A stretch of 64,000 bases of DNA from Trichopria drosophilae (GCA_030407085.1 CM059584.1:127257001-127321000); one strand, 5' to 3'; positions 11,272 through 24,600 are shown, numbered from the stretch's first letter. A program made the numbers and translations. The notes: a model not told the origin generated them from the letters alone.

Positions 11272-13580
11272 CAAAAAACCAGATATTTAAAAAAACAGGG
11301 TGCACCTAAAAATCTCGACATATCATAAAACGGACACTTCAAAAAACCCGACATTCAAAAACCAGACATTTTAAAAAATCTAAATTCAGAAAACGGATAT
11401 TTAAAAAAAAAAACTTTCAAAATATATGTGCATTTTGAAATGTTTGGTTTTCAATATCCGGTTTTTTAATGTCTGTTTTTTAATATCTGTTTTTTGAAAT
11501 ATCTGGTTTTTGAATATCTGGTTTTTGAAGTGTCTGTTTTGTGATTTGTCGTCGTGTTTTTGAGGTCACCCTGTTTTTTGAATGTCTGTTTTTGGAAACC
11601 CGATAAATCACAAAAAAGACACTTCAAAACCCCGACATTAAAAAACCAGACATTCAAAGAGCAGACATTTAAAAAACAGACATTCAAAACCAGACATTTC
11701 AAAATGCAAATGCAAGTGTGTTTTTTGAAATATCTGATTTATGAATTTCTGTTTTTGAAAATGTCTGGTTTTTGAAAGTCGGGTTTCTGAAGTGTCATTT
11801 TGTGATTTGTCGGGTTTTTTGAGATGCACCCAAAAACCAGATATTTAAAAAATAGGGTGCACCTCTAAATCCCGACATATCACAAAACAGACACTTCAAA
11901 AACCCGACATTCAGAAACCAGACATTTTAAAAAATAGAAATTAAGAAACCAGATAATTAAAAAAAAAGACTTTCAAAATATATGTGCATTTTGAAACGTT
12001 TGATTTTCAATATCTGTTTTTTTAATGTCTGTGTTTTAATGTCTGCTTTTTGAAATGTCTGGTTTTTGAAGTGTCTGTTTGGTGATTTGTCGTCGGGTTT
12101 TTGAGGTCACCCTGTTTTTGAATGTTTATTTTTTGAATGTTTGTTTTTTGAAACCCGATAAATCACAAAAAAGACAATTCAAAAACCCGACATTAAAAAA
12201 CCAGATATTCAAAAAGCAGACATTTAAAAAGAGACATTCAAAATCAGACATTTCAAAATGCAAACGCAAGTGTGTTTTTTGAAATATCTGATTTATGAAT
12301 TTCTGTTTTTGAAAATGTCTGGTTTTTGAAAGTCGGGTTTCTGAAGTGTCATATTGTGATTTGTCAGGTTTTTTGAGGTGCACCCAAAAACCAGATATTT
12401 AAAAAAACAGGGTGCACCTCAAAATCCCGACATATCACAAAACAGACACTTCAAAAACCAGACTTTTTAAAAAATAGAAATTAAGAAACCAGATATTTAA
12501 AAAAAAGACTTTCAAAATATATGTACATTTTGAAATGTTTGATTTTCAATATCTGTTTTTTTAATGTCTGTGTTTTAATGTCTGTTTTTTAATGTCGGTT
12601 TTTGAAGTGTCTGTTTTGTGATTTGTCGTCGGGTTTTTGAGGTCACCCTGTTTTTTGAATGTTTATTTTTTGAATGTCTGTTTTTTGAAACCCGATAAAT
12701 CACAAAAAAGACACTTCAAAAACCTGACATTAAAAAACCAGACATTCAAAAAGCAGACATTTAAAAAAGAGACATTCAAAATCAGACATTTCAAAATGCA
12801 AACGCATGTGTGATTTTTGAAATATCTGATTCGTGAATCTCTGTTTTTGAAAATGTCTGGTTTTTGAAGTGTCATTTTGTGATTTGTCAGGTTTTTTTAG
12901 GTGCACCCAAAAACCAGATATTTAAGAAACAGGGTGCACCTCAAAATCCCGACATATCACAAAACGGACACTTCAAAAAACCCGACATTCAAAAACCAGA
13001 CATTTTAAAAAATCGAAATTCAGAAACCAGATATTTAAAAAAAAAGACGTCCAAAATATATGTGCATTTTGAAACGTTTAGTTTTCAATATCTGTTTTTT
13101 TAATGTCTGTTTTTTTCAAATGTCTGGTTTTTGAAGTGTCTGTTTTGTGATTTGTCGTCGGGTTATTGAGGTCACCCGGTTTTTTGAATATTTATTTTTT
13201 GAATGTCTGTTTTTTGAAACCCGATAAATCACAAAAAAGACACTTCAAAAACCCGACATTAAAAAACCAGATATTCAAAGAGCAGATATTTAAAAAAGAG
13301 ACATTCAAAACCAGACATTTCAAAATGCAAACGCAAGTGTGTTTTTTGAAATATCTGATTTATGAATCTCTGTTTTTGAAAATGTCTGCTTTTTTAATGC
13401 CGGGTTTGTGAAGTGTCTTTTTTGTGATTTGTCGGGTTGTTGAGGTGCACCCTGTTTTTGAAATGTCTGGTTTTTGACTATTTGTTTTTGATATTACTGT
13501 TTTTTGAAACGTCTGCTTTTTGAATATCGGGATTTTGAAGTATCTGTCTTGTAATTGATCGGGTTTCTTGAGGTACACCC
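11052..13580. repeat. Higher-order array of Foldback-like hairpin units
   Basis: A 2.5-kb array of palindromic units. The left terminus is GGGTGCATCTCAAAAACCC (11052) and the right terminus GAGGTACACCC (ending 13580). The junction motif GGGTGCACCT recurs at 11298, 11855, 12410 and 12932, giving periods of 557, 555 and 522 bp. Each higher-order unit holds two different hairpins of about 260-290 bp. Left arms are runs of 14-16 bp subrepeats such as CAGACATTTAAAAAA; right arms are the complement, TTTTTTGAATGTCTG. Many copies share the flank ACCCGACAAATCACAAAA. Apparent open frames here (for example at 11466-11702 and 13360-13716) are the subrepeats read as Lys/Thr/Gln-rich or Phe/Leu/Cys-rich peptides and are not genes. 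The candidate 9-bp flanks match at only 6 of 9 positions, so insertion as one block is not shown. Confidence 0.8.
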
Positions 13581-13980
13581 AAAAGATCGCATATCCTGAA
13601 GGTGTCTGCCTCTTTAAACAATGTGTTTTTAATTTTTGTAAGTTCGTTGAAGTAGAACTCACGAGTTTTTGCCTATTCTGTATCTGTAAAGTTTTAACTG
13701 TAATGATTAGCTTCATAAATATTATAAAAACTAAAAAAGAAATTGTGAATTTGTAAGGCTAAACTCTTCCCTTAGATTTGGACACGATAAATGATAATTC
13801 ACCTAATCAAATGAATTTCTAAGCTACCGTACCAAATCACTTCTTATTAGACACATGATTTGGTTACAGACTCAACTTCAAGCTATCGATTAACTTTTTT
13901 TTTACTTATCAAGTACCGATACTCTTATGATCGGACAGTTGGAAAACTCTTATCTTCATTGCCAGGCTTAACCACCGAAC
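13581..13980. other. AT-rich spacer
   Basis: No gene or repeat is recognised. A 62-codon frame (13568-13756) starts inside the array's last right arm and is a chance frame. Confidence 0.4.
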
Positions 13981-14880
13981 TAGTAAATTATCGCGACTAA
14001 CTATAAATGCCATTCGCTGACACATTCGTCGACTCCTGGCTGTTTCCGCATAAGTCGAACGTTGGAACTAGTATAAAAAAAACACTGGCGATTTGTAGGC
14101 CCCTTAGAGGCATATATATAAAATTTTGCTTACGCGCACCGGTGCGTGCTGTCACGCGTGTAACACACGACATAAACCCGTGACAACTTATCATTCTAAC
14201 ACTTTTGCGATTTCGAGCTTCTCGTAAACCATTGTACACGCATACAGAAACGTGTACAAAATCGTGGCAAGTTCGCTCCAGTTCGTCAGCTAAATGGAAG
14301 CGGGCGCAAACGTAATTGCTATCGGACGCCTGTATCTTTACTGCTTTCGGCTCCATCGAGCTCGGACGTGAAAAATTTCGCCGACACGGCAATTCGCCGG
14401 TGAGATAAGAGATTACGTTACCGCTTTATTCAGAAACGTCCGAAAGACACGGCCGGGACGTAATCGCCGTAACGCAAAAGTGCATATAATGTGGTGCAAT
14501 TTATCCGCGAATGGAAAATCTCGGCTCGTTCCTTGACAGTTCCCTGGGACGTCGAGGGAATATTGACGGAATGAATTTACAAGCGATAAGATAAATGACT
14601 GTTGCGACACGGTGCGTTGAGTGCGTGCAGTGATTTTTCGTATTTGACACGCGGGAGAAATAAATTCGCCGAGTAGCAACTCCGATCGTGCGAACTTGAA
14701 AAACGTTCCGCACGAGGAAACGATTTTTTTATCCCAACTTTCCTCGAGGCGTTTTGTTCCAGGGGAATCTTAACAATGATCCATTTTTTAGTGCATTTAG
14801 CGTGGCTGTGTGACTTTTCCCAAACCGATAGTTCGGTCGACTGTACCGGAAATAAGTACTCGATTTCACAGATCATTTCC
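13981..14880. other. GC-richer single-copy island, possible regulatory region or hidden exon
   Basis: About 900 bp with markedly higher G+C and many CpG dinucleotides, sharply bounded by AT-rich sequence. Several overlapping minus-strand frames are open (13997-14392, 131 codons; 14413-14679; 14577-14876), but none resembles a known protein and they overlap in different frames. CpG-rich islands of this kind often mark promoters or conserved non-coding elements; no TATA box or initiator could be fixed. It may be an upstream exon or UTR of a gene outside this window. Confidence 0.3.
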
Positions 14881-15773
14881 TAATTATATGGCATTAATGC
14901 AATTTTTTTGTTAAAGAAACGATCAATTTTAGTAGACAATACTGACTTACTAGTCCTCCTGGCATTGTGAATTCATCAGATGTGTGAATATATTTTTCTG
15001 TTGCATTTTTGCTTTCTGAAATCAAATCCGATTGTACAATGCTCTTTTTTTCAGGGATAATTTAATCCGCCATTTAAATTTTTTTTACACTACAACGGTA
15101 CAATTTAACGTATGACTTTTTATTTTATGTAAATTTACTTTCAGGATATGTGTGGAATTTCGAGAAACTAATTTAAAAATTACATTTTATATTTATCGTT
15201 AAAAAATTTTTTAAATTTCAGTAAAAAGGATGAAAACTATTACAATAACAATATGCGTATAATTTAACAAAAAACTTAAAAAGTAAGTAGAACACTTTTG
15301 AAATGAAATAGATAGTTTGCAACTGCTTTTTTATATGTTATGATTGATTTAATGGAAAATTTAGTACATGAGTGGTGTATACGAGGAAAAATGTTAAAAA
15401 AAGATGACCGTAATTTTCGACGGTTAATGTGCATATATTTCTTATAGAGAAAATCGCGAACGAAATTCTATATCTTTCTCAAAAACTTAATCTCATCATA
15501 TGCATCTAACGATCATCTATTGTTGTATTAAGAATTTTAGAAACTTGAAATGGAATCCCTCATAAAGATATTAAAAAATCTTCGTTACTTTTTGAGAATA
15601 ATTTATCGGTTTTTTTTTTTGTTAAATTTTAAACATCAAGGCTATTTGAACAGATTCTAGATGTAAAACCAAATTAAGAAAACGAAATGGCATTAAAAAA
15701 ATACATTTTAGATAATATTTTATTTTGCAATAGTATTCAATAATTTGGTATTAATTGATTTTGTCTCATGTCC
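14881..15773. other. AT-rich gene-free stretch
   Basis: Nothing recognisable beyond poly-A and poly-T tracts. Confidence 0.4.
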
Positions 15774-15997
15774 TACACTCAAAAAATTGTTCTGGTTAAA
15801 TACGATTATATTTTTTTTAATAACCAGAATTCTGGGTAGTTTAATTAGAAAAATAATTGTTTTAACAATTGCTGTATTTAAACTAACAATATTTTTCGTT
15901 AAACCAACCCGAATTCTGGTTATTTTAGACAGAAAAAATAATTAGGGCCTATTCAATAATCTTTTCTGGTTATTTTAACTATTTTTTTCTGAGTGTA
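15774..15997. mobile_element. Short TA-flanked MITE with CACTCAGAAAAAA ends
   Basis: Starts TACACTCAAAAAATTG and ends CTATTTTTTTCTGAGTGTA, with TA on both sides. The inverted ends continue inward through TTCTGGTTA-type blocks, and the inner part repeats AATTCTGGTTA in both orientations. At about 220 bp without coding capacity, this is a typical Tc1/mariner-like MITE; the superfamily is inferred only from the TA duplication. Confidence 0.7.
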
Positions 15998-18290
15998 GAT
16001 ACGAGATAATATACATGACATTTTGTTTTCAGCAAATAGGTTATAATCGAGCTAATGCATTTTTATAATTTATAAATTAAGGAAAGGGATAAAACAGAAG
16101 ATTAATGTATCTTACTGTATAATAGAAACGACTTTTCCTGTCAATTTACTGCTGTACTGTTAATATAACCTAGAATTGAAGACGATAGTTTGATCTTACC
16201 AACATACTACATCAGATAGTAGTTTTTCAGTAAATTTTACTATTATCTTTCTCGACCCATGTACTGAAAAATTAGCTAATTTAACTGCAGTACTTACAGT
16301 TAGTTAAAATAGTAGTAGTTGCCTTAGTCATTTAGATACATATAGTTAAATTGACTGAAATTTAAGTAACCACCTGATTAACTACCCATGTTGTTTAATT
16401 AGTAAGACAAATTTTTGGTCAGTGTCGATAAAACAGATAATTCAGATTTTAAGTACTTTTCAAGTCTGATGTATCTTCGATTTTTATAATTTCTAAATGA
16501 AATTAGGACATTTTTCTGCAATAAAACTAGAACAATTTTTGTTTGTTTCCGGATTTAGAAATAATAAAAAGTATGGGATAAAATGGCAGTGAATGGATAA
16601 CTTTTTCAAACGGAATTGCATCGAGCTTGTAACAATGAGATAAAAAAGTATAATGATTCTTTTCTGATGTCTAGAATAATTACTAATGAATTATCGTTTA
16701 CTAAAAATGTAATTTCTGAAACTAAACTTCTAACTTGTGTAATACTTTTAAGTTATTCAATATGGTGTATTACAAAAAAAAGGGTTGAGTATTTTTTAAC
16801 ATTCCGGGAGTAGGACTCAATTTTGCGCCCTGCAGAGAAATCTTCGGGGCAAATTATCGAACTCCACGCCCGTCGTATTAAAAAATATTGTATGCAACAT
16901 AGGCGAAATGTGGATCTCTGACCATCGATAACTGCGCCCTTGTTACATAATATACTATTAAAAAACGTATGTTTACTATTCAATTGTAACATTGGTATGT
17001 AAATAGAATTCTTATCAAATTAAAGGCATATATTATTCAAGTGACATTATTAAACAAAGGGGTCTAGATATTTTGGTAGTCATATATTTTGAATTAGAGC
17101 ACAAGTGTACTGCAGCTGCTCACATCTTAAAAGTTGAGTCCCCATTTTTTTTAAATAATAAGTAAATTAAAACATAACTAACAAGATTAAATATGTGCAA
17201 TTTTGAAATGCACCTTTTAGTTACCGTGTTCTTTATAGAAAAGTAGTAAAAAGAAAACTGAAATAAATATGTACTAAAACAACTTTTCTGTCATAATTTG
17301 TTCGCCATAAAGTGATTATCTATTAAGATTAATAAACTGGAGTAATTAAACCAGTAGTGAAAAGAAAGTAATGACTAAACGATTAGGGTACGTACTTTTT
17401 TTAAGTATAAAAATCTATATGAAATATATTATATAATCTAGACTATAAATAATGACTAGGAGTGAATTTGGGTTTGAAAATAAACGAAAAGTCAGTTCAA
17501 GAGAAAACTGCATATTTCACTGAAAATTAGTTATGTTTACGTGCTTCAACAATTTGTGTGAAATATTATCACTTGTTATTTTGAAAATCGGCACATTAAT
17601 TACAAACTCAAAATGTCTAAATCTTGCAATCATTAATATTGGCTTTATTCGATTATTTAAACATGTTTTAACAATGGGTTAATATATGTCCAAATGAACT
17701 ACAACTTTTACATCCTTAAAAAGTGTTAACAAATATCAACAATAATGGAATAACGACAATTTAATTAAAATTAAATTACAATAAAATATCGAGCTTGTAG
17801 ACAGTACAAGACTTTTTATAGATAAATGAAAATCACTGTTTTAAATCACTACATTTACATCCTTACTTTAACAAAAAAAGCATTGTCGAAAATGTACAAA
17901 GGATATTCGAAACAAAAAAAAACGACAGTTATTTTGGACGCTGATTTATGATAAACGATGGATATTCAAATATCCCCACTGCAATATTGCAACATTAATA
18001 AATTTCAGACATTAAAATTCGTCTTTACTAAACAATCACTACAACAAAAATTGAATAGAAGATTAATATTCGCGTTACTTAGTCGATAGTAGCAGAAATT
18101 AATGAATAGTCGATTTCTTGGTCAAATGTGACATAAATCACCTTTACATTTGCATTACGTGAGATCTTACCTCTAGATCCAGAAAATATCAATGCCGCCA
18201 ACTTCATCTGATAAGAACTAAAAAACTATTGTTTTCGTTTTTTTTTTCATTGCACCTAATCAAAATATAGTTTGATACGTGACGTAATTT
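15998..18290. other. AT-rich gene-free stretch with MITE-like fragments
   Basis: The segment at about 16200-16430 is rich in ACTAATTT / TTAGTTAA-type words in both orientations and may be a decayed MITE, but no ends could be fixed. The rest shows nothing. Confidence 0.35.
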
Positions 18291-18432
18291 AGATCCACCT
18301 GTGTTATTAAAACTATCACTATTTATAGAAACTCATGTGTAAACGTTTGATGAACCTCGAGCATATGGAATTCCAGTAGGCTTAAACAAATCATGACACA
18401 AAGAACGTTTGTGCTAAGAGAAACGCGGTCTT

Positions 18433-18507
18433 ATGTCAGAAGGACGTCAGTTTACTCAAGAGCAAATAGTACTTAAATCCAGCAAGGATGCACTTGATTT
18501 ATTGAAG
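18433..18507 (+). CDS. Possible short coding exon (very tentative)
   Basis: An ATG at 18433 opens a frame whose first 25 residues (MSEGRQFTQEQ... to ...DALDLLK) look unusually protein-like for this AT-rich background. The lysine codon at 18505-18507 is followed directly by GTACAT, a possible splice donor. An in-frame stop lies six codons upstream of the ATG, so this would be a first coding exon. Without splicing the frame ends at 18606 after 57 residues of AT-type composition. No family is recognised and no partner exon was found; chance is a real alternative. Confidence 0.15.
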
Positions 18508-20440
18508 GTACATAATTATGTGCATACACAAATCAGTATGCAATTGCGTTTAAACATTTTTAGCCTGTCCATGGCTAGTTTCATTTTTGATAGGAAGCTG
18601 ATGTAATCGAAAAAGCATAAAATTTACACTATTAAATATTTTTATGTTGATCAATAAATAGTGATTTCAATAGTCGCAAATAAAAGCTTTATTTGAGTTG
18701 AAAAAGTGTTTCCATAATTAAATTAAGTATTTACTTACGACTATGATCAAAGAAATTTTGTAACAAAATTTTACTATTTATTTCTGTATGGATTCAAGGA
18801 AATATTTACTAAAATTTGCAACCTTTTATTTTGGCACTTTTTCTATCTTTAAAAGTTGTTTAGAACTCAAACTAGAATCACAGAGCAAACAGAGCTCAAT
18901 ATTTGAAACAACAGCATATTTTAATAGCGAATTTGAAATTCACTGGAGGTACGTCTAATATTAATAAATTATTTGATTCATCTTATATTCATTAGCAGCA
19001 GAAACTGCCTCATTTATATAAGGAATTAATAAGTTAGAAGGCATAAAATGATTAAATAAATATTTTTTTCTCTGTGTATTTTAAATAAGCATTGTTTCAC
19101 TCATATACAGAACAAAAAAAAAGGATTCAAATAATTCATTCTAAACGAATTAAATTGATTTTAAGACACCATAAATAACACTCAAAATGAATTCACCACC
19201 TCTGACATAAATCTGATAAAAATTCCATGAATCCTGTAGACGTTAATACAGTCAGTAGCGATTACTATCTACGCTTTTTATTAGAAATCTTCTTAACGAG
19301 AATTTTTATTAATGCTAATCCGTGACACGTGCCAAGGGGTTTCTATACTTACTCAGCATAGAGTTTAGTAAGTCTGATGTTCGCAAATATTAAAAAGGGA
19401 AACCCTGCGCAGGCTGAGATGTAAAGTCAGCATTCCGAGCCATATCCAATTAAAGAATGTAGCCAAAGTTCAAATAGGGACGTTTATGCATAAATGATCA
19501 GGTTTCGCAAATTCTTCGTCTTGCAAAACTATTCGTCAATCGTGTGTTAAATTTCGGAAAGTTACTGACGAAATATTGTTCAAAGGATTAAGAAACCGGT
19601 ATTTTGTTTGTTACTCAATTTTCTGCAGTGCAGACGATTATGTAATTTTTTCGAAAAAAATCGTGCCGATCATCTTTTAACATAAAAAAATTAAGAGAAA
19701 AAGTTTATCTTAATACTTATTTACTGTTGACATGCTTGTTAATTATTTTCGACACAAAAAAAATGTTTACGAAAAATACGAGTTATTTAATATTTAACGA
19801 TTGTGTAACGTTTTTTTGTAAAGACAGTAAAATTCAAAAGTTCAGATTCATATTTATGTACATTTTAATCATACAAAAATAAACGGTTTTAATTATAAAC
19901 CAGTATTTTTATTAACTAAAATTAATATTTAGTATATCTACTTAATGTATACTAATTTAATAACTAAGGATCGTATATAATTACAAATCCGAAGAAAGAT
20001 TTATAAAAATAAGGAAAAATTGCACTAATTATTCTTCAAAATATGTTTTAACACAGAGAAAACAACGACGATTAAAAATAGAAAATCACATAATCGCAGT
20101 TTAATATCCAACTTAAAAAATGAAAAATTCAATATTTAAAACGCATTATTCATTCGCCTTGACCATAATTTCTGCCTAGTAATAAAACATTTTGTACATT
20201 TGCATTTTTTCTTGAAGTGAACGACTGCACCGTATACACAACGTCTAATCGCAACCTCATTTACAGCACAAGCCGATAAATCATTTCAAAAAACCAATAA
20301 ATATCATCGTTAATCACTTCAAAGCATACTCTTCTTGATGCTTATCAACAATTTTCCTGTTCGAAAAGTGAAGCAAATATTTTTTTTTCTTTACGAATCA
20401 CCTTCGATTTATTCCTGGATTGAAATTGTTTCTGATTCAA
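18508..20440. other. AT-rich gene-free stretch
   Basis: No gene or element is recognised. A moderately GC-richer patch at about 19310-19620 looks single-copy and holds no open frame of note. Confidence 0.4.
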
Positions 20441-20840
20441 CAAATTAACGATCGGTGAAAATCACGTTTGGAAGCTAACGTTCAGACATAATGGCAAATT
20501 TGTTAGCAAAAAATCTCTTTTTGACCCCCAGAGCAAGATTTCACCGCTCTTTTCTAACGTTTGAATCGTATGTAAGACGAGATCTATCGATCCATGAGAG
20601 TAGATCAATGTGGAATTAGTAATTAGCATCTGCTCGTTCAACGATTACTGGCACGACTACCAATGGAAAACGAAGAAGAATAAATTGAGCCGTTAACGAT
20701 GCGCCGCGGGATTTTGCTAAGCATGCACTCGACACGTATTTACATCGCCAGAAGACTATTATTTTTTTAAAGACCTTCCGTTGAGATTCCTTACGTCAGA
20801 TATGGAGCTACCTGACGTTTTGAATCAGGAGTATGGAATT
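20441..20840. other. GC-richer single-copy island
   Basis: About 400 bp with several CpGs (for example GATGCGCCGCGGGATT near 20698) and no long open frame on either strand. It is not repeated elsewhere in the window. Candidate conserved non-coding element; function unknown. Confidence 0.25.
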
Positions 20841-23800
20841 CCTACGTGAACAAAATACGTGAACCAAAATTTGATCGAAATTTGAGAAGTTTATTATCTA
20901 AACCGGACAAAACGCATCGAAGAATGAATTTTTCCTGCTTGTGGGCCCCGAATTTTCAGCAAAAATAAAGAAAAAATAGTGGATTTTTGAAATTATGCTT
21001 TAAACGGTACTAAATTACAACCCAATGAATTTCGGACATCAAATTCGACATCAAATTTCATACTCTTTTAGAATGTCATCTCAGGATTAAAAAATAATTA
21101 AGACTAACACAGAAAAAAATAATTAGTAGATTCTACCCAGAAATTAAGTAAAATTTACCGAAAAAGTTGCGTAACCATTGTTAATACAAATAATTAAAAG
21201 AACAATCCTAATTTTCTGTAGTTTTTCGGGAATTTATCTTTTTAATGTTTGATTAAAGCCAATGATGTGTTAAAATCTCTTCCAAGTAAACAAATTCAGA
21301 TAATTTTTATATTTAATATAACTGGTGTCAATTTCTTTGCGAGAGCTGTTATAAGAATATCTAGCCTAGTTTTTCGTTAATCTGTGATTAAACGTCATTT
21401 AGAAACTTACAGGCTACAAAGTACTATTTATTTATATTTTTCAATACATTTTGATTTTATACGAGACTCGCTAAATTTTACATAACTAAATTTGGCAAAT
21501 TCTACTCATGATGATTTTTTTTCCTCTAAAAAGGTATAAACAATATTTGCAGAAAAATTCAGTTTCATTTTAATTGCAAACGATTTTAGGTCTACAATTG
21601 TTATAAGAAACAGATAATCAACGCATTCATTTCCGCATAGAAAAGTATTTTTGAGTCCCTATACTTTAATCTATGTTAAGGATAAATAATATTAGACTTT
21701 TAATTTTTTAACTTTTCATCAAATTAAAAAATAATTTTTTAATGTCACAAAAATATTACTGTAAAAATTACTGTAAAAATTACTGTATCTAATGTAAATG
21801 ATTTCTAAAGCATTTTAGAAAGAATATTATATGGATTTAAAACATTTTGAAGTATCTTAGACATTTATATTTCATAGAAAGAATATGACAATAACTGGAG
21901 TAAAATTGATTGAAAATGGACTTCTTAATAATGGACTTTGTAGTAAATTTAGGGATAGTTTAGTGAAAAATGTTCGTAATAACCTTCAGTAAAGAAAAAT
22001 TAGTTAACTTTTATGACAAAATATATTTTTACACAAGGAAAAATAGAAATTTTAAGTAAATATATTTTCTGTTTAATTCTATTAACTTTCTAGATTAAAC
22101 TTTACTTTATTTTACCACAAAAATACTACTATTATATTTTTGTATACGAAAGCTACTAGTTAAATCAGCACATAGATTGTTAATACAATATACATAAAAT
22201 ATAAAAAAAAATACTTTCTGACCAAATTTAATTTATTTACTGCCATACATAATCGTTAGTTTTAACTATTGAAAAATATTTTGCGTCTCAAATAAATCTG
22301 AAATCTTTAATAATGTTGTGGAAACAATTAAAAAGAACTTTCTAAATCGTCAACGAATTAATAATCACTCAGTTTCTTAGCGAATTTATGCAGTGAAGAA
22401 AACTACTTAATTTTCGCTTAGTAATTGATTAGCTTTCCATTTCAAAAAAATTGAATAAAAAATGAGGTAAATATAATTATAATATATAATAAGTGAAATA
22501 CAGTTATTAACAAGTTAGGAAAAAACAAATCATTAAGAAGCTGGAGCTAACGACAGCAAAAGAAAGTGGTAAAATAGTTCATGGATTTTAAGAAAGTTAG
22601 TATGTAAACCCATCTTTCATTAAATCATTAGAATATTATTATTTATTAATTAAATAGTCAATTGTTAGTTCTTGTCGTAGTTCTTTAGTTAATTTCATAG
22701 TTTATGCTATTACATAAAAGTTATGACAAAAGAATGTACATTTTAATCAATGCATCAAATTGATATAAAATTAATGTTATAGTTATAAAACTTGAAAGCT
22801 GCACCGAGAAAAATGTTCATATATAACACCATATGATCTTCAAAATTTTGGGGTAATTTCCGTTAGGTTCATTGCACACATAATTGAAGGAGTCAAATTT
22901 CCCAGACTGGAAATCTTTTTCATTTGAATATAGAGAATCTTGAGGGAATTACCCGATTAATTTTGTAGCTCAATTGGTATTCGGGAAATTATTTTCCATA
23001 TTCACATTTCAGCCAAGAGAATTGCAAAAATTCAAGCTGTCAAATCTGAGAGGTTAACTAGATAAACATGTCACATGTAAAATAAAATGTTTAAAAACGT
23101 TAAAATTTATCACATACCATAATAAAAAATTATGTTACGTAGAACTAAATGATTATTTTTTACACCCTTCATATAAATGTTATTAATTAATTACCAAAAT
23201 ATTTTCGACACACACATTAAAATGTAGAAAGAAGAGTGTTCTTGTTTATCGAGTGATTATATATTTTTCACATATCCATTCGTTTCTACAAACCGCAGGG
23301 GCAGAAGCACTTAGTAGCACTTATTATCTATAAGATAGTTGGGTAATCAAACTAATTAGAAGGAACCCTGAGTTACGGTTTGTTATCATAACAAAAAGAA
23401 ATAGTAACACTCCCGACTGCAAGTACTATCTTCTACAACCAAATACATTAGCTAAACTATTAAAATAAAATATATAAAGCTATTCTTTTCTTTTTCTACT
23501 AAACTATCTTGAAATTAGCAGTTACTACTTAGATAGTAAACTGTGAAAATGAGGAAATTCCTTACGCGTTAATGACGACGCTAAGGAAATAATATTATAG
23601 TGGCTAATACGTAATACATCAAATTAATATTTTGGGATTGGTTGCTCTTTTTGAATAGTTTCAAACTAATGCTATTTTCATATTATAGAGATTACATCAG
23701 TAGGTATTTATTACAAAAGTAATTATTATTAAACGGTAGATTAAGTAAATATATCGACTATATAAGAAACAAAAATAGCCTTGCTAATTTTTAATTGGTT

Positions 23801-24600
23801 GCCACAAATACTTCAGAAACGGCGGCCGTACCTATGTAGTTACTAAAAAGAATCATCTTTATCGCCTACTATACAAAATAGTAAAACCAGAAAGAATATG
23901 TTATCCATTAACAACTTTGTTGATCCTTGTACCTGTAAATATCTACTTAATTTCCCCTAAGCAAGTGAGGTTAGTTTGGCGTATACATAAAGATACTCAG
24001 GAAAAATGATTCGTATTGCCCACTTGCGGGAAAGGATAACATTACGCGCCATCTACTGGATTGCGACGGGATAACTGTTATTAATATTCCTGAAGGAAAG
24101 AAACCGATGTTAGCATATAACTTACTGATGGTATCGGTTAATATTAGTATGTTATCGGATGCAATATTTTTCTCCCTGTCTACTTTTCTTCCATATAGAT
24201 TTCCATTGAAAGAGAAAAAAAACATTTCGTGTTAGCAATTGGATCGATAAACTAGGAAATCGCTATTTTTTGTTGACTTCAACATTCAAGCAAATCGTGT
24301 TTTCCATGCAGTAATCGACCATAGTTAGTTTAACTTATATACTTACGGTAACCGTTTACGTCACCTAATTATAAATGATTAATGGAAATAAAAGCTGTTA
24401 TTACAAAGGTACCTTTAGCAACCGGGTCATATATCAGACTAATTAACCTGGTCCAAGTAACTCCTTTTTTATCCCGGTCAAAACGTAACCGAAAAAAGGT
24501 TACGTGTGCCCACAAAACGACGTAATATCGAAGTGAAAAAACATTTTTTAAATCTTCGAGATAATCATAATTCACCGGCGTGTGTAAACACCGTGACCTT
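20841..24600. other. AT-rich gene-free stretch
   Basis: Long AT-rich region. Minus frames at 23971-24225 and 24369-24611 show no family signature. Segments at 23300-23540 and 23830-23890 contain TAGATAGTAAAC-type words like those near 54040 and may be decayed MITEs. Nothing else can be supported. Confidence 0.4.

Noticed and set aside
11043..13589. 9-bp target duplication around the whole hairpin array.
   Set aside because: The flanks AAAAAATAT and AAAAGATCG match at only 6 of 9 positions in AT-rich DNA, which is not convincing.
13997..14392. 131-codon minus-strand frame in a CpG-rich island.
   Set aside because: No recognisable family, and neighbouring frames overlap it; kept only as part of the island.
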